From Cyclospora cayetanensis (taxonomy: Eukaryota > Apicomplexa > Conoidasida > Eucoccidiorida > Eimeriidae): a stretch of DNA of 64,000 nt. Every line of letters begins with the position of its first letter. Within the stretch, counting starts at the first letter, position 1. The notes under the pieces are model-generated. The model worked only from the letters and a program-made list of their open reading frames with translations. It was not told where the DNA came from and searched no databases. Positions 23,860 to 35,138 of the stretch are shown one piece after another. Both the position numbers and the translations under genes were made by a program. The DNA lies in assembly GCF_002999335.1 (NCBI RefSeq), contig NW_020312762.1, forward strand, positions 97,980 to 161,979. Direction: 5' to 3'.

Positions 23860-24348
23860 ATGGCGAGGAATGCCGAGAGCCCTGCTACGCTGGCTACGGT
23901 GACCAGTTGGATGGGCTTTATGTCTGGAGTCTTCACGCTAATACTGTGGTGCTTCCTTCTACCAGCAAGCAAAGTTCGGCTCTATGTTGAACCGGGAAAC
24001 TTCATGGGGGACGTAAATCAGGAGAGATGGAGGCAAGCGCTCTTCTCCTTTACCCCTGAGGTGTTTGTAGATGTATGGACACCGTTTCTCTTTGGGGCTG
24101 TTTCTTTAGTTGCCCACTTTTCCAGCTTCGAGTTGCCTCTCGTGACGGGGGACTATTTTCGTTTCTTTTGCTGGAATCTGGTCATGGCCCTCTTCGCAAA
24201 TTTGGGGTACGCGGGGGGTCTTGGGATCATCTGCGGCAGCTATACGCTCCTCGTCGCTTTCTTTTCCCTCATTTGCCTTTGTGCGTGCAACGGGTGTGCT
24301 AAACTCAACCTGGACCCCTTTAGCCAGCAGGAACCTCTAGACTTCTAA
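23860..24348 (+). CDS. Small four-helix membrane protein
   Basis: A 162-residue single-exon product with four predicted membrane segments at about residues 15-35, 70-90, 98-120 and 125-150. It has short tails ending NLDPFSQQEPLDF. Size and topology recall small Golgi/vesicle membrane proteins of the COPI-associated (TVP15-like) group, but no diagnostic motif was seen, so the function is left open. The Met at 23860 is chosen because it precedes the first hydrophobic segment by a short polar stretch (ARNAESPATL). An in-frame Met at 23833 would add nine residues. No signal peptide is needed, since helix 1 can act as the anchor. GC content and codon use match neighbouring exons. No intron is evident. 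Confidence 0.7.
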   Translation: MARNAESPATLATVTSWMGFMSGVFTLILWCFLLPASKVRLYVEPGNFMGDVNQERWRQALFSFTPEVFVDVWTPFLFGAVSLVAHFSSFELPLVTGDYFRFFCWNLVMALFANLGYAGGLGIICGSYTLLVAFFSLICLCACNGCAKLNLDPFSQQEPLDF

Positions 24349-26949
24349 GGGGAATCACAAAAAGATGGAGGGAGGAGGGGATGGGTGGGTTGGAATACGG
24401 GCATGCAGGGAAGGAACACGATACAGACACAAATCCAGGACCATTTGAGCTTATTATCGAGATAAGCAAGCTACACAGTCCAGAAATTCTTACCACTAGC
24501 GGCCAGAAATGAGGGGGCCCACGCAAACCCCGTACCTCAGCTGTCAATTGTAGCAACTGAGCAGATAGACAATACAGTGAGTTCAAGGACCTCTTTTTGA
24601 AGAGAAGAAGTCTGCCAGCCTTTTGATGAGGACTCAAACAGTTCTCTGTTTGTGGTGATTTCGGGCAGCCAATGGCCCCTTATAGTGTTTTGGATTCCCC
24701 TAGAGATCTTCGCCAGATTCATGAATGTGTATGCGTAGGTGTGCCTCTGTGGCACGCGTTTGCTGCGCCTTATTCTTCGCGTTTGTGCACTAATTGATCT
24801 TTGAAATTGGTCGAAAGAACGCCAAGGATGTCGGTGTGCTCCTTTGGTCAATAGGCGCCAAACAACATTGCATCACATTCAGGGAACAGAGCTTTGTTGC
24901 TCCGAAGCATGACTTTTGAAGTAGAGAACAAGCCGGCAGGCTCAGCCTTCTTGCACTCGTATTTTGCGCTCAAATAAGACTGATTGGCGTACTTTAGTGC
25001 TTTGCTTCTCCTTGCTCTGCTTCTGGGGGGATAAAAGAGATAGAGGCAAAGATACAGAGACACACATGCATGCACGCTGTCCCCACCCCTTCCCCTCCTA
25101 AAAAGTAGTCAAGTTCGCTGCTATATAAAAAGACAAACGGAACAGGAGAACAGTGTGTAGCAAGCAGCCGCACACACGGGAGCAGTGGAAGTGTGATATG
25201 CTTCCTAAAAGAAGATAAACAGCAAATTTAGCATTATGAGGCGGATTTTCGGGGGCTTTGTGTCACTGTAGTATGTAAATCTGACTTCTACGGTCATGGA
25301 AGAGGGTGCCGGTCAAATTCCTAAAAGCTTTGCTTCCTTGCTTGGTGACGCTTGTCAGAGACTCTTAAGAATATTGTATAGGCACTCGGCCCCGGTATGG
25401 CCCCCATTGTCAGAAAATGGACCTAAATAATGTTTTCGTTCAGGCCGCACTGGATTTTTCATCAGGTTCCAAATCAAGGTGCGAAGCATGCCTCAGGCTT
25501 CATTAGCTTTCCAGCTTGGAACCGTGTCTTCGAGCAGAGTGTTGCAGCTCGTGGCCTGCCAAGAAACCGTCTCCTATGCGGGATTTTTAACGGTAGATAG
25601 ATGGATTTGAAGTCTACCTAACCAGTAGGAGTTTTGACTGCCTCCTGGAAAGGGCCGTGTAGTCGACGATTCTTGAAAACTTCGCCTTTAAAATGTTTAG
25701 TGCTTACCCTGCAAGCGTATCTGTAACGCTCTACATATGCTATGCTCCACATGGGGAGCACCCAACTCCAAGCCAGTGCAGAGCTTGCTATGGAATACTT
25801 GACTACGCTTCCCAAACACCTAACCCTCCTTGCTCACCTTCAATAGGCTTTTGGCTGGAGGGAGAGGCAAGCACAGTTGCGGTACATGGACGTTATATCT
25901 CACATCCGTTTGCACATTCCAACCTCTTGCAATAAGTGAGCCGACTCTACTCTACTGCAAATAACGTATTCGAAGAAGGAAACCAAGCATCAAATTTTTC
26001 ACCGAGTTTCTTCAATCTTATCAGTGTAGTAGAAAGTCCTGAAGGTAGTTTAGGGCTCTACAATCGCTCCACAAGGGCCCTGACCTTCCGTACCATCCAA
26101 CGCTGATTGTGGCTGCGTATTGTGTAGAGATATAGTGTACAACCCAAGCACGAGTCGCTTCCTATATAGGACTCCTTGTGTCAAAACCGTGTGGCAATAC
26201 TGTTGGAGGCGTGAAAATTTGAGGTTTGCAGGCCTAACTGGATAGCTGTCGTGTGATGGCTTCTGTGCCTCAGGGTTATAGAGCTGCAAGGATTCCTTCT
26301 TGTCACCATAATCCTGGTACCCAATGACATCATAACATAGCCGACTACTTAAAAAGCCTTTTATTGCGGAATGATAGGGAGATATGAGATTTGGCTAGCT
26401 ACGACTGGGGGTGTTCGCCCCGGCCTGAGGAAATCAAAAGAGACACCGAAGGAGACAAAATGCAATATCCGATTGTGCTGAATAATTTTCGTGGCTTTCG
26501 AATAGCGACCCTATTTAAGCACAGATACACAGCTCTTGGGCTTCTTATCTACCCAGTCTTCATCTCTTTTTGCTAAGGTTGTTCGTCAGTTGGGTGGCTG
26601 TTGCTGCTGCCGCTACCGGAGAGGTTTCGCGTTACTCCTTATATATTTACCTCGAGTTTAAAAGCCCTATACTAATTACGCTTCTTTGTGTTTCATCTAA
26701 TATTTGTTCTTCCAAGGGCCATCCGTTAGCGAGGGCGTTTGGCCAGTGGTCTGCCTGTCCGTGTGTGGATGGAAGTCCAGGCACTGCAGTGTATACGGAG
26801 GCTTCATTTCAGTGTGTAGGACAGTCCTGCCTCTTCTCCCTCCACTGCACACAGTACGAAATCTGATCGAACAAGACGGCTTCTTCCTGTTAGCAGGGCA
26901 TTGGACATTTTTTCCTGCAATTACCCGTGACGCAGTACCCCGTGCTGCA
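24349..26949. other. Spacer without recognised genes
   Basis: About 2.6 kb of mixed composition with only short frames on both strands. No domain, tRNA-like cloverleaf or long tandem repeat was seen. The last few hundred bases probably hold the promoter of the coiled-coil gene. Confidence 0.45.
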
Positions 26950-28822
26950 ATGCCTCGAGGTCACTCCAGCGAGGGGTCTCCCCATAGCATTACCAGCAGC
27001 AGAGGCAGTAGTACACCACCAGATGGGCTGCGGTTTGCCGACAGGCCACGTCTTTGGCAGTGGCGCTTCAGACACGGAGGGCACAGTTTGCCTCGCTACG
27101 CCCCCCAAATTCCCCATTTCCTGGAGGCACACGACCCAGAGGACGAAATTGGACAATTGCTACATGCATTGACTCTTAATAAGCGACTGCCAGATCATGC
27201 ACAGGAACTGGCGAAACACTTCGCAGACACCAAGCACCAGCTCGAAGGGCTTCTCCAAGAAAAGGAACTGGTGAGGAGCACAGGGACAGCGACTACAGGC
27301 GAGATGCATGAAGAGAGGAATACGGAAGCACGCCCGGACTATATTTTATTGTGAATGCTTCTCCGCAGCTAGAATGGCACAACAGCAACACCAAAAAAGA
27401 GCTTCTGTTGAAGCGCAGCGAAGCCAGAGCACTCAATCAGAAGGTCACAGCTGTTAAGAACAAGATTTTCGTAAGCTGCATTTTATGCACTCTGCTCTTG
27501 CCCCTCTACTGCCTTCGTGTGTTACTCTCCCAACAGGCCTTCCAAGCCAACCCTTCGATTTTACTCCATGCCATGATGTTTCGTAGCACGAGATTAATTT
27601 CTTGTTGGTTTTCGTGGGATTTCAAAGTCTAGGGACCCTGCCAGGGTTCTGTGCACGAACTTCCCTATTCTACCACATAAGCCAGAGCTTTTTTGGAGGC
27701 GCGCATTAATATAGAGCTTTCTCTCCACGGTTTATGCATGTGCATCTGTGCTTTCTTTCAGTAAGTGGACATGATGTAAAGTTTTGCGTGCACTCGAAGT
27801 TGCAAACAATTACCTGATCACACACGCATACATTCGTGCACAATAAAAGCTTCGTAAAAAAAATTCCTGACCTCATGAAAATATATAAGTGCATGTGCCT
27901 GATAATGCAGCAAAATAGAAGGACCACAGAGAGATTCCAATATGAGCACAGCCATATCCAACGGGCGGCCGCCAAGCTTGAGGCTATTGGTAGAAACCTG
28001 CAAGCTGGTGAGGTTAACCAAAGCAATCCAAAATTCGGAGTGTAAATAGTCAATCTTGTCCGTATTCCATTTATTCCCTGTATGCCTGACGTAAAAAGCT
28101 ATGCACTTTTGCTTGCTGGACAAGGAGAGGAAAAGGCAACGCCAGAACAAAAGAGCTGAAATGATTGAAAGACGCACAGCCCATTAAGAGTGCTTTGAAA
28201 TTTGTGTCGTTTTCTGGCTGCACCGCAGAGCGGGATGGAGTGGCTCAAGAGTATCAGCAGGTACGGCTCAAATATATTCTTTTGCGGTTGTGAATCGTAA
28301 GCTAAGGTATGGGACTAGCCGGGGAACCAGCAGACTGATGACAGAATGCCCTTTGTTGGTGGTGCAGTGGATTGGCAAAAGAAACGATTTCATGCATAAA
28401 ACTGCCCAAGAAAGAAAGCAGGCTGATTTTGTCAGGGTGAGGAAGAGAACACATACCACTATTTGCATCGTTGCCTCCCGGTGTTGTTCTATATCACGGA
28501 AAATTTATACCTAAGCTGAGTAGGAGGAAAAGGGCTGAAAGCTCAGCAGAAATGTAGAGGCACAAATTGAGAGAAGAAAAGAGAATGGGAAGGACTGTCG
28601 TACAAACATTTTCCTTTTGATACATCCAATGAGGCTGTATCTGACGCTAGAATCCACCTGATTCTCCACTAGTTTGGAGGGGTAATTTTTTCTTTGCAGA
28701 GACGACGAAGCCGCCAACTAAGGAGACTGCAGTTGGCAGTTAATCGTGACAAGCGTGTCCATGTCAAGAGTGACCTCCTGGTTTGTCTTATGGCCCTCAG
28801 GCAGCCTCCTTTGCCTTTCTAA
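26950..28822 (+). CDS. Predicted coiled-coil protein, six exons
   Basis: Not recognised as a named family. Six short exons with good donor and acceptor signals join in phase to 247 residues and a stop: 26950-27270, 27369-27470, 27911-28007, 28229-28260, 28368-28436, 28700-28822. The N-terminal ~70 residues are Ser/Pro/Arg-rich. From about residue 70 to 225 the protein is charged and helical, with heptad-like leucines, for example HQLEGLLQEKEL, LLLKRSEARALNQKV and RRSRQLRRLQLAVN. There is no membrane segment or signal peptide. The overall look is that of a cytoskeletal, basal-body or flagellar coiled-coil protein, but that is inference from composition only. Another exon inside the 440-base second intron is possible, and the start could lie further upstream. 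Confidence 0.5.
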
Positions 28823-30349
28823 GCTCCTCCTCGTCCTAAACCATATTTATACTTACGATAATCATTTTGTCCAGCAGACTCGCGCTCACATACTTGTTGA
28901 ATATGCCCATATCTCTTGCCTTTTTCTCTTAATCTGCATCTCACAGCTGGCTCCTCTGGTAATCGCTAAACTGAGTGTTTGTGTATGTCTTTTGCTACAT
29001 TAAAGAGGTCTTGGGAGGCATTGCATCTACAAGCGCAGGGGCACGCTGAGGGAAGGAAGGCAGTGAAGTCAGCAGCCCTCAGACTTCGCTCATAATCTTT
29101 TCGACTGTTGAGACCAAAGGTAAGTAATTAACTAGCAGGTAGAATAAAAAATTGTCCATTACTCCAATCCAAACAAGTTGGTGAGGGGGGCAAGGGTTTT
29201 GGGGGATTGCACTTTGAGCAGTTATTGTGCCATGAATGAGGGTATTATGGCACTGAAATGTTCGTTTAGTCAAACCTGTAGCTTCGCAAAGGCATACACG
29301 GTTCATCAACAAAAGCTTCTTTGAATGCTTTTGCTGTTTGCTGGCCTCGATTCTTTGTCGCAGAAGGCTGCACAACACAAGCACGTCAGAAGAGGTCCCT
29401 CCACAGAAGACATCCACGAAAGATAAATACAAATATCGAATTGTTGACGCCTTTCTGCAAAGTAAGGCAACGTAAATAGATTCGTTTGCAGCCAAGGTGA
29501 AAGCCGCAAAAGCTGAACCTACATGGAAGGGCTTTCTGATTCGTCGTATCCTTTTGCATTAGCTGTTTCTACCGAGAGGAGGGATATTTTTCAGCCTCGA
29601 CTGTGCGCGAGGCATTTACCTACAGGCCTAATCCTCAAACTAAGCCCTACACCTTATACTTTGGGAGTGAGGCTTGGGGTTAATTGTTTAAAGTTCTCAT
29701 GCCCTAATTCAGCAGTCAACTCTGTCAACCGCCAGTCCCCCGACCTTTCGAACTACAGCATACAGTCTTGTACAAAAGCTATACAGTAAGTCTAAAATTC
29801 GAGGATACATCATTCAGCTCGCAAGAAAAGCTAAGCCTTAAACCGCAAATCCTTTGCTGCCTTTGCTCTATTTGCTTAGGTTATATAATGGGAGGGTTAA
29901 CACTGTAACTCTTAATGTAACCGCAGGAGTGCCGAGGAGGGGGGAGGGGCAGAGTACGAAGATTGCCAAACAGACAAATTCCTGAAAGTTAAAAACAATA
30001 AACCTTGGGTTGGGCAGTTTGTTCTTGCCGCCATTATTCTAAATGGTGCATATTGCCACCAAAGCCGCAACAACACGTTATGCGTAGACGCTGCAGCCAC
30101 AACACTGACCACAGTAGAGTTATAGTATGCAGGAACCTCTGCTCGGATATACGGGCTTAGAGCGAGGTCGAGGCCTTTGAGAATCAATTCCGCCACTCTT
30201 CTGAGTCTCTGCAAGAGCAGAGCCGCCAGGACACACACATCACTGCACATCGCGCGCCCCCTCCTCTTTGGGCCCGGTAGGGGCATTAGCAGCAGCTGCA
30301 GTACCATAGCAGACCAATAGGGTATGCTTGGTCGCTTGCTGCTGGATTC
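28823..30349. other. Spacer without recognised genes
   Basis: Short frames on both strands only. Some GGGTTA/CCCTAA-like words around 29610-29710 are too scattered to be a telomeric tract. Nothing else is supported. Confidence 0.45.
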
Positions 30350-30946
30350 ATGCTTCCTTCCTGCTGCTCGCCAAGCTCATCGGAAGGCCGGGCGGCTAGC
30401 CCCAGAGTACCGATAGAAGCTTCAGATAGCGCAACTGAGGTGCAAATTTTGCATTACAAGCGAAAACAAGCTGTCTCAAACGACGCTGCTGCCGCAGAAG
30501 GCAGTAACCCACAACATAAAACAAAAAGGCACAAACAGAAGTGCCCACGAAGCGGGGTCTATCCGCCAAGAGGTAAACCAGCCGCTCGGCCTGGATCAGC
30601 AGCTGCAGCAGCAGCGGCCGCAGCACGAGCAGCAGCAGCAGCGGCCGCAGCACGAGCAGCAGCAGCAGCGGCATCTTCTGTCAGCATCCAAGCAAACACT
30701 GAGTGTGCACTGTCACATTATATAAAAGAGGGTCCATCATGGGGGCTGACAAGAGTGATGCAATGCCCGGCAAAAAGCCGGGATCACCAAGAGCATAAAC
30801 AAGGGAAGGTATCAATAGCCAATATCAGCAACCGCAGTAGGAACAAGCACAACACAAAGAGCGGGAACAAGCAGCTCTTAGGCCTACTGCATATATCCCA
30901 TTTGGAGTCTCGCATTCATCCAGTGACTCTTTGTGTCCCTTCTTGA
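30350..30946 (+). CDS. Possible Ala-rich hypothetical protein
   Basis: A 198-codon frame converges on the CELF gene. Residues about 80-110 are almost pure alanine with regularly spaced Arg, encoded by a 24-base repeat. The flanks are basic and polar (KTKRHKQK; SNRSRNKHNTKSGNK). Single-amino-acid tracts of this kind are common in real Eimeria proteins but also arise in non-coding CAG repeats, so the call is weak. No domain, signal peptide or membrane segment is visible. Confidence 0.3.
   Translation: MLPSCCSPSSSEGRAASPRVPIEASDSATEVQILHYKRKQAVSNDAAAAEGSNPQHKTKRHKQKCPRSGVYPPRGKPAARPGSAAAAAAAAARAAAAAAAARAAAAAASSVSIQANTECALSHYIKEGPSWGLTRVMQCPAKSRDHQEHKQGKVSIANISNRSRNKHNTKSGNKQLLGLLHISHLESRIHPVTLCVPS
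30597..30672 (+). repeat. 24-bp GCA-rich tandem repeat
   Basis: The unit is GCGGCCGCAGCACGAGCAGCAGCA, about 2.5 copies, with the last degenerating at 30669. Unlike the plain CAG runs in this window, it has a higher-order unit with a NotI-type GCGGCCGC core, implying duplication of a longer block. In the plus frame it encodes a poly-Ala/Arg tract. Confidence 0.85.
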
Positions 30947-31136
30947 CACAGGGACCGTTTTATGCTGTCAAACAAACAATATTCTGCAGAATTGCTGTTC
31001 CGACAGAACAGCAACCCCTGCTGGCCGTAAACCCCCCCAAGGCTTTTCACGAAATTTTGTTGCTCCTAGAACCCTCCTGCTAGAGCTGAAACTGTTGCTC
31101 CTGCTGATTCCATTGATTCATTAAGGCAGAAGCGAG

Positions 31137-34100
31137 TCACACAAGGTGAATGCCAGGAAGAAAAGAGGTCTTAAGTGGCACCTGTTCGGCGTTGCTCCTA
31201 TCGTTCTCTGCGGGGAGGCCCACTAGTCCCGTCGGGGAAATCAAATCGCACAGTTGTAATGAACGAGAGAGGAGACCTGACAGCTCGTCCATGTCCTTAG
31301 ACACTGCAGACTGTGCAGCCGTTGTCTGCTCAGAACTAGGGTGCCAGCCACCCAACAACGGACCGCGCTGCTGCTCCCCAACCTGGTGCTGGAAGCCTAG
31401 CTGCAGTTGATGCTGCTGCAGGGTGTGTTGCAGCTGAGCGTTCTGCAGCTGCAAGGCGTGCAGCTGCTCCTGCTGCTTTCCCAGGTCCTGCTGCTGCTGG
31501 CGCATCAGTGCGTCCTCCAACCTCTGCTGGAAGGACTCCTCAAGCAGCGCTGCTACTGAGCAGCAAGCACAGCAACGCACAGTTTACTAAACGTTAGGGT
31601 GGGATTTAGGCGTATCCGTAAGTGGGGACCTGTGGAGGGGAGGGGGGGGAAGGCGGTACTCATTCTGAGCAGAGGCCTCCTCGACACTTTGAGAAGAAAC
31701 AACAGCTGCGGTAGGTTTAGAGAGACGAAGACTCAATAATGGGCGCGATTCTGTTCTTTGTGAAAGGCTTGTGCCCTTAAATGTAAACGCTTAAAGCAGC
31801 TTTGCGCTGCTGCTTACTGGATCCATTTTTAGCAGCGATATCTAAAAGGGAGGCAGCGAGGGTCTGGGGATCTTCCTGTCGAGTAGAACCCCCGAGGAGT
31901 TGCTCTTGTGGCAATAGCGTGTTATGTCGATCTAGGATGACATTTTCTAGCATTAGCGCCTCCTCGTATGCCTCTTCTGTTTTTATCCGCACTTTCAGAC
32001 GCTTGCCGTTCACCTAAGGCGAAACAACACATAAGGACCGGCGGCCTTGAATAGCAGGCTTCTACTAGTCCTCAGAGAGCAACGAGATGGATACAGAAAT
32101 TCGCTAGATGGAAGAAGCCAGAGGTGCCGAGGAAAAAACGGCAAATTGGAGAGGAACACATCATGCACATGTAAAGAGAGAATTGCTAGGAAGTGGATAC
32201 CTTAGCCTGAATGAAACCACTTCTTCAGAAGATACGGCGGCGTGTATATATATACCTGATATCCATCCATGATGCTGACGGCTGCAATGGCTGAGTTGAC
32301 ATCCTGGTAGTCGACAAATGCGAAACCTCTGTTTCTTCTCGTGTGTCTGTCCACTGCAATCTTGGCACTTCTAAGGGCGCCGAAGGGAGAAAAGTGTCGC
32401 AGCAAATCATCCCCTGTCCATTCATTTGGAATGTGCAAGATAAACAGATTCGCACCAGGAGGCCCATGCGACTTTTCCTCGTGACAAAGACGAGACTCTG
32501 TGCCCTCATAAGACTCAGAGGGGACTGCGGGGGAGCCCACACCATTCCCAGTCTCCACATCAAGACCGGGACGGTTAGCAAGCAGCAGGGAGGGAAGAAG
32601 AGTTGACTCCAGACCTCGATTCTGCACACACACAGCCAAATCCTCTTCCCTAGGCTTGCATCCGAGGTTCAAAGAAAAAGGGCGCACTCACGGAATTTCC
32701 GCAAGATCCGAATATTCATACGCGCAGCTGAGTACCTTATGTGGAGCAATCCAATTGCTGAAGTCAGCGGGTCTGTCGAGAATGGCTCTTTCACTTAGAA
32801 TGGTCAGGTCAAGAGAGACGCGACAGCTTACAGGTGAAATCGATCCTTCGAGAGGCATGTGTTCTGTCTTCCCAGAATTCGTCTGTTGCGGGAAGCCCAG
32901 CGCTTCTCCTGCCAGAGATAAGAGCTCCTCCCATGGCTCTGCTTCAAGCCACGCGTCTCCTGTAGTGCTTTCGGGGACCCCCTGTCTCGCTGAAGCTGAG
33001 AGGGTTTCCCTGTCTAGATTCTCACTGGGAGCTTCAGGCAGTGCATGCAACCCCGATCCGGTAGCAACAGTGTTGGATGCTGGTTGGCGCCGTCTTGCAG
33101 CCGCGAAGCGAACTTCCAGTCCACGAGCAACATCTGAAACGACCCGGAGACACAGTGGCAATCCCCGGATGTAACTAACTGCAGTCAGGAATGGGTGATA
33201 AGAAGCAACAGGTGAGAGAGAAAGGTATCAAAAAACACGCAGAAAATGGCTGTAAGTAAGGAACACCGATTGGGAGGAGGAAGAGGAGCGGCAAAAAGCT
33301 TCTGGAGTTGCTCTTTTCTTATGTGGACCGGTATGGGCTCATGGCTTTCAAACTGACTCGGCATGACATATCTCCCTGCTAGGCTTGAAATCGCGTGTAG
33401 CGCCTGCTCTTTGTATGCAAATCGCACAAATGCCGAGCCGCTTGGACCCTTTTTCGGTCTACTACCGCTGTCCCCATTGTTATGGCGTAGCAGGAAGACT
33501 TCCTGCACGGAGCCATACTGCTCGAAGAGAGCCCGTACCTAAGCACAAGTGCCACCCCCAAAAAAAGCTCGTCTTGATAATAAATAGCCACGCGAAGTGA
33601 ACGCACGAACTGCAAGAGGAATGCGCTGCACCGCCCGAGGATAAGCATCCTACAAGGACACGAGACAGCTCTTCGACGCGTTTGCAGAACTTTCTCAGGC
33701 TCTATTTCGATACACCGCAGACTTTACGCCTGCTAAAGAAAAGGGCAGATTTGAAGACGAAGAACAGGGGGCGAAACGAAGCGACACAAACAAAACAGAC
33801 ACTAATGGGGCTGCATCGAACGTAATGGACTCTGAGCAAAAGCAGAAGACTCCAGCCGCTGCACTATATATATGTATATAGAGTACCTCGTGTTCTTTGA
33901 CATCTTTGGGGAGAGACCCCACGAAGAGTTTTGCTTCATCAACGCCAGGCATAGCGCCCCCGCCATAGCCGCAGGAAGGGAACCCGAGTCGCTCAGCCTC
34001 TCCCGCGGCGTAGCGGACGGACAGCGAATCGAGAGGCTGCGCAATTCAAGAGGATAACATCAGAAATCGACCCTCTTCTGGAGCCATGGAGAGACAAGCG

Positions 34101-35138
34101 CTGAGCGGCAGGGTGACTGGAGAGAGGCACAGACACAGTAGGAACAGTCCGATATGGACCAGGCAAAACAAAAAGGAAGGGGAAAAGCACGAAAGCGAGA
34201 AAATAAGGGAAAAGATGTATCAGGCGGCAGAGAATCGAGAGAGAGGGAGAGAGAAAATAGGAAGATAGAAATACAGAAAGTAGAGACTTACAGGCCCCAG
34301 GTTCTGGGTTCTGCCGAGTTCTCTAATGGCTCTGTCAGCATCTGTTAAGGATCGCATGCGGACGAAGGCGCAGTTCCTGTGCCTATTGGAGACTTTGTCC
34401 CTCAAGACGACCACTTCCGTGACAGATCCAAACAAGCTGAACAGCTAAAAGGAAGGCAGAGCAGCACGGCGGGGGAAAGAAAGGAATAAGCAAACCGAGG
34501 GCAAGCGTACAGGAAAAAGCCTGGCAGATGACGAGGAGCATACAGACGCTGTGTAGGGAAAGATGGACTCTACTCTACTGTGGCGCTGGAGTGTGCGAGT
34601 TCTCTCCCTCTCAGGCTCTTTGTGAGCCGATGAAAAGTTCAGCACTGCGTGAAGAAGAAGCAAACTCGAAGGCGCCAAGTCAGAAGCCCCCTGCAAACCC
34701 CTCGCCGCTCACTATTCGCAGAGCTATTTCGTCTACACTTGGAGGCAGTCCCCCTACAAAGAGCTTGATCTGCACGGGAGGCGCTGGCGCAGCCAATCCT
34801 GGAGCCTCAGAGCTACGTGACCGAGGATTGGAGTCTGTTTTCCTCAACTCGATAGGAGGCGGAGGTGGAATGAATGGTGATGATGGGAAAACGCCGGGTG
34901 TACGTACGCGGGAAAGCGGCGCCTTCTCATGAACATTCCCAGCTGCCAGCTGCTTGTTGAGTTCCGTTACCTTCCCTCCTACTAGGGGAGCACCGAGAAT
35001 GGGGAGACTACGACGCTCATTCCCATTAGAGGCTCCTGCCCCTCCCGCTTTGAGGCTAAGGCAGAAGTCTAGGCCCGGCGGAGTGAGGCCGAGGAGTGAG
35101 GAGACAGTAGAAGGATTGTTTCCTCCCTCGTGACTCAT
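31137..35138 (-). CDS. CELF/Bruno-family RNA-binding protein, three RRMs
   Basis: Eight minus-strand exons join in phase to 730 residues: 35138-34713, 34444-34292, 34036-33887, 33538-33358, 33133-32832, 32621-32256, 32013-31818, 31555-31137. RRM1 covers about residues 122-210, with RNP2 KLFVGGLP and the Bruno-like end SVRYAAGEAERLG. RRM2 covers about 227-320, with KLFVGSLP and SGSAFVRF. RRM3 covers about 461-545, with NLFILHIP and RGFAFVDY followed by VNGKRLKVRIK. Two adjacent N-terminal RRMs, a long linker and a third RRM is the CELF arrangement. In Plasmodium, CELF/Bruno homologues bind stored or spliced mRNAs. The N-terminus is Gly/Ser/Pro-rich. The C-terminal tail (about 592-730) is Gln/Leu-rich and likely coiled or prion-like. 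Exon ends were fixed by splice sites and RRM continuity. Confidence 0.92.

Noticed and set aside
29610..29710. Degenerate telomere-like repeats
   Set aside because: CCCTAA and GGGTTAA words are scattered and not in tandem, so they do not form an interstitial telomeric array.
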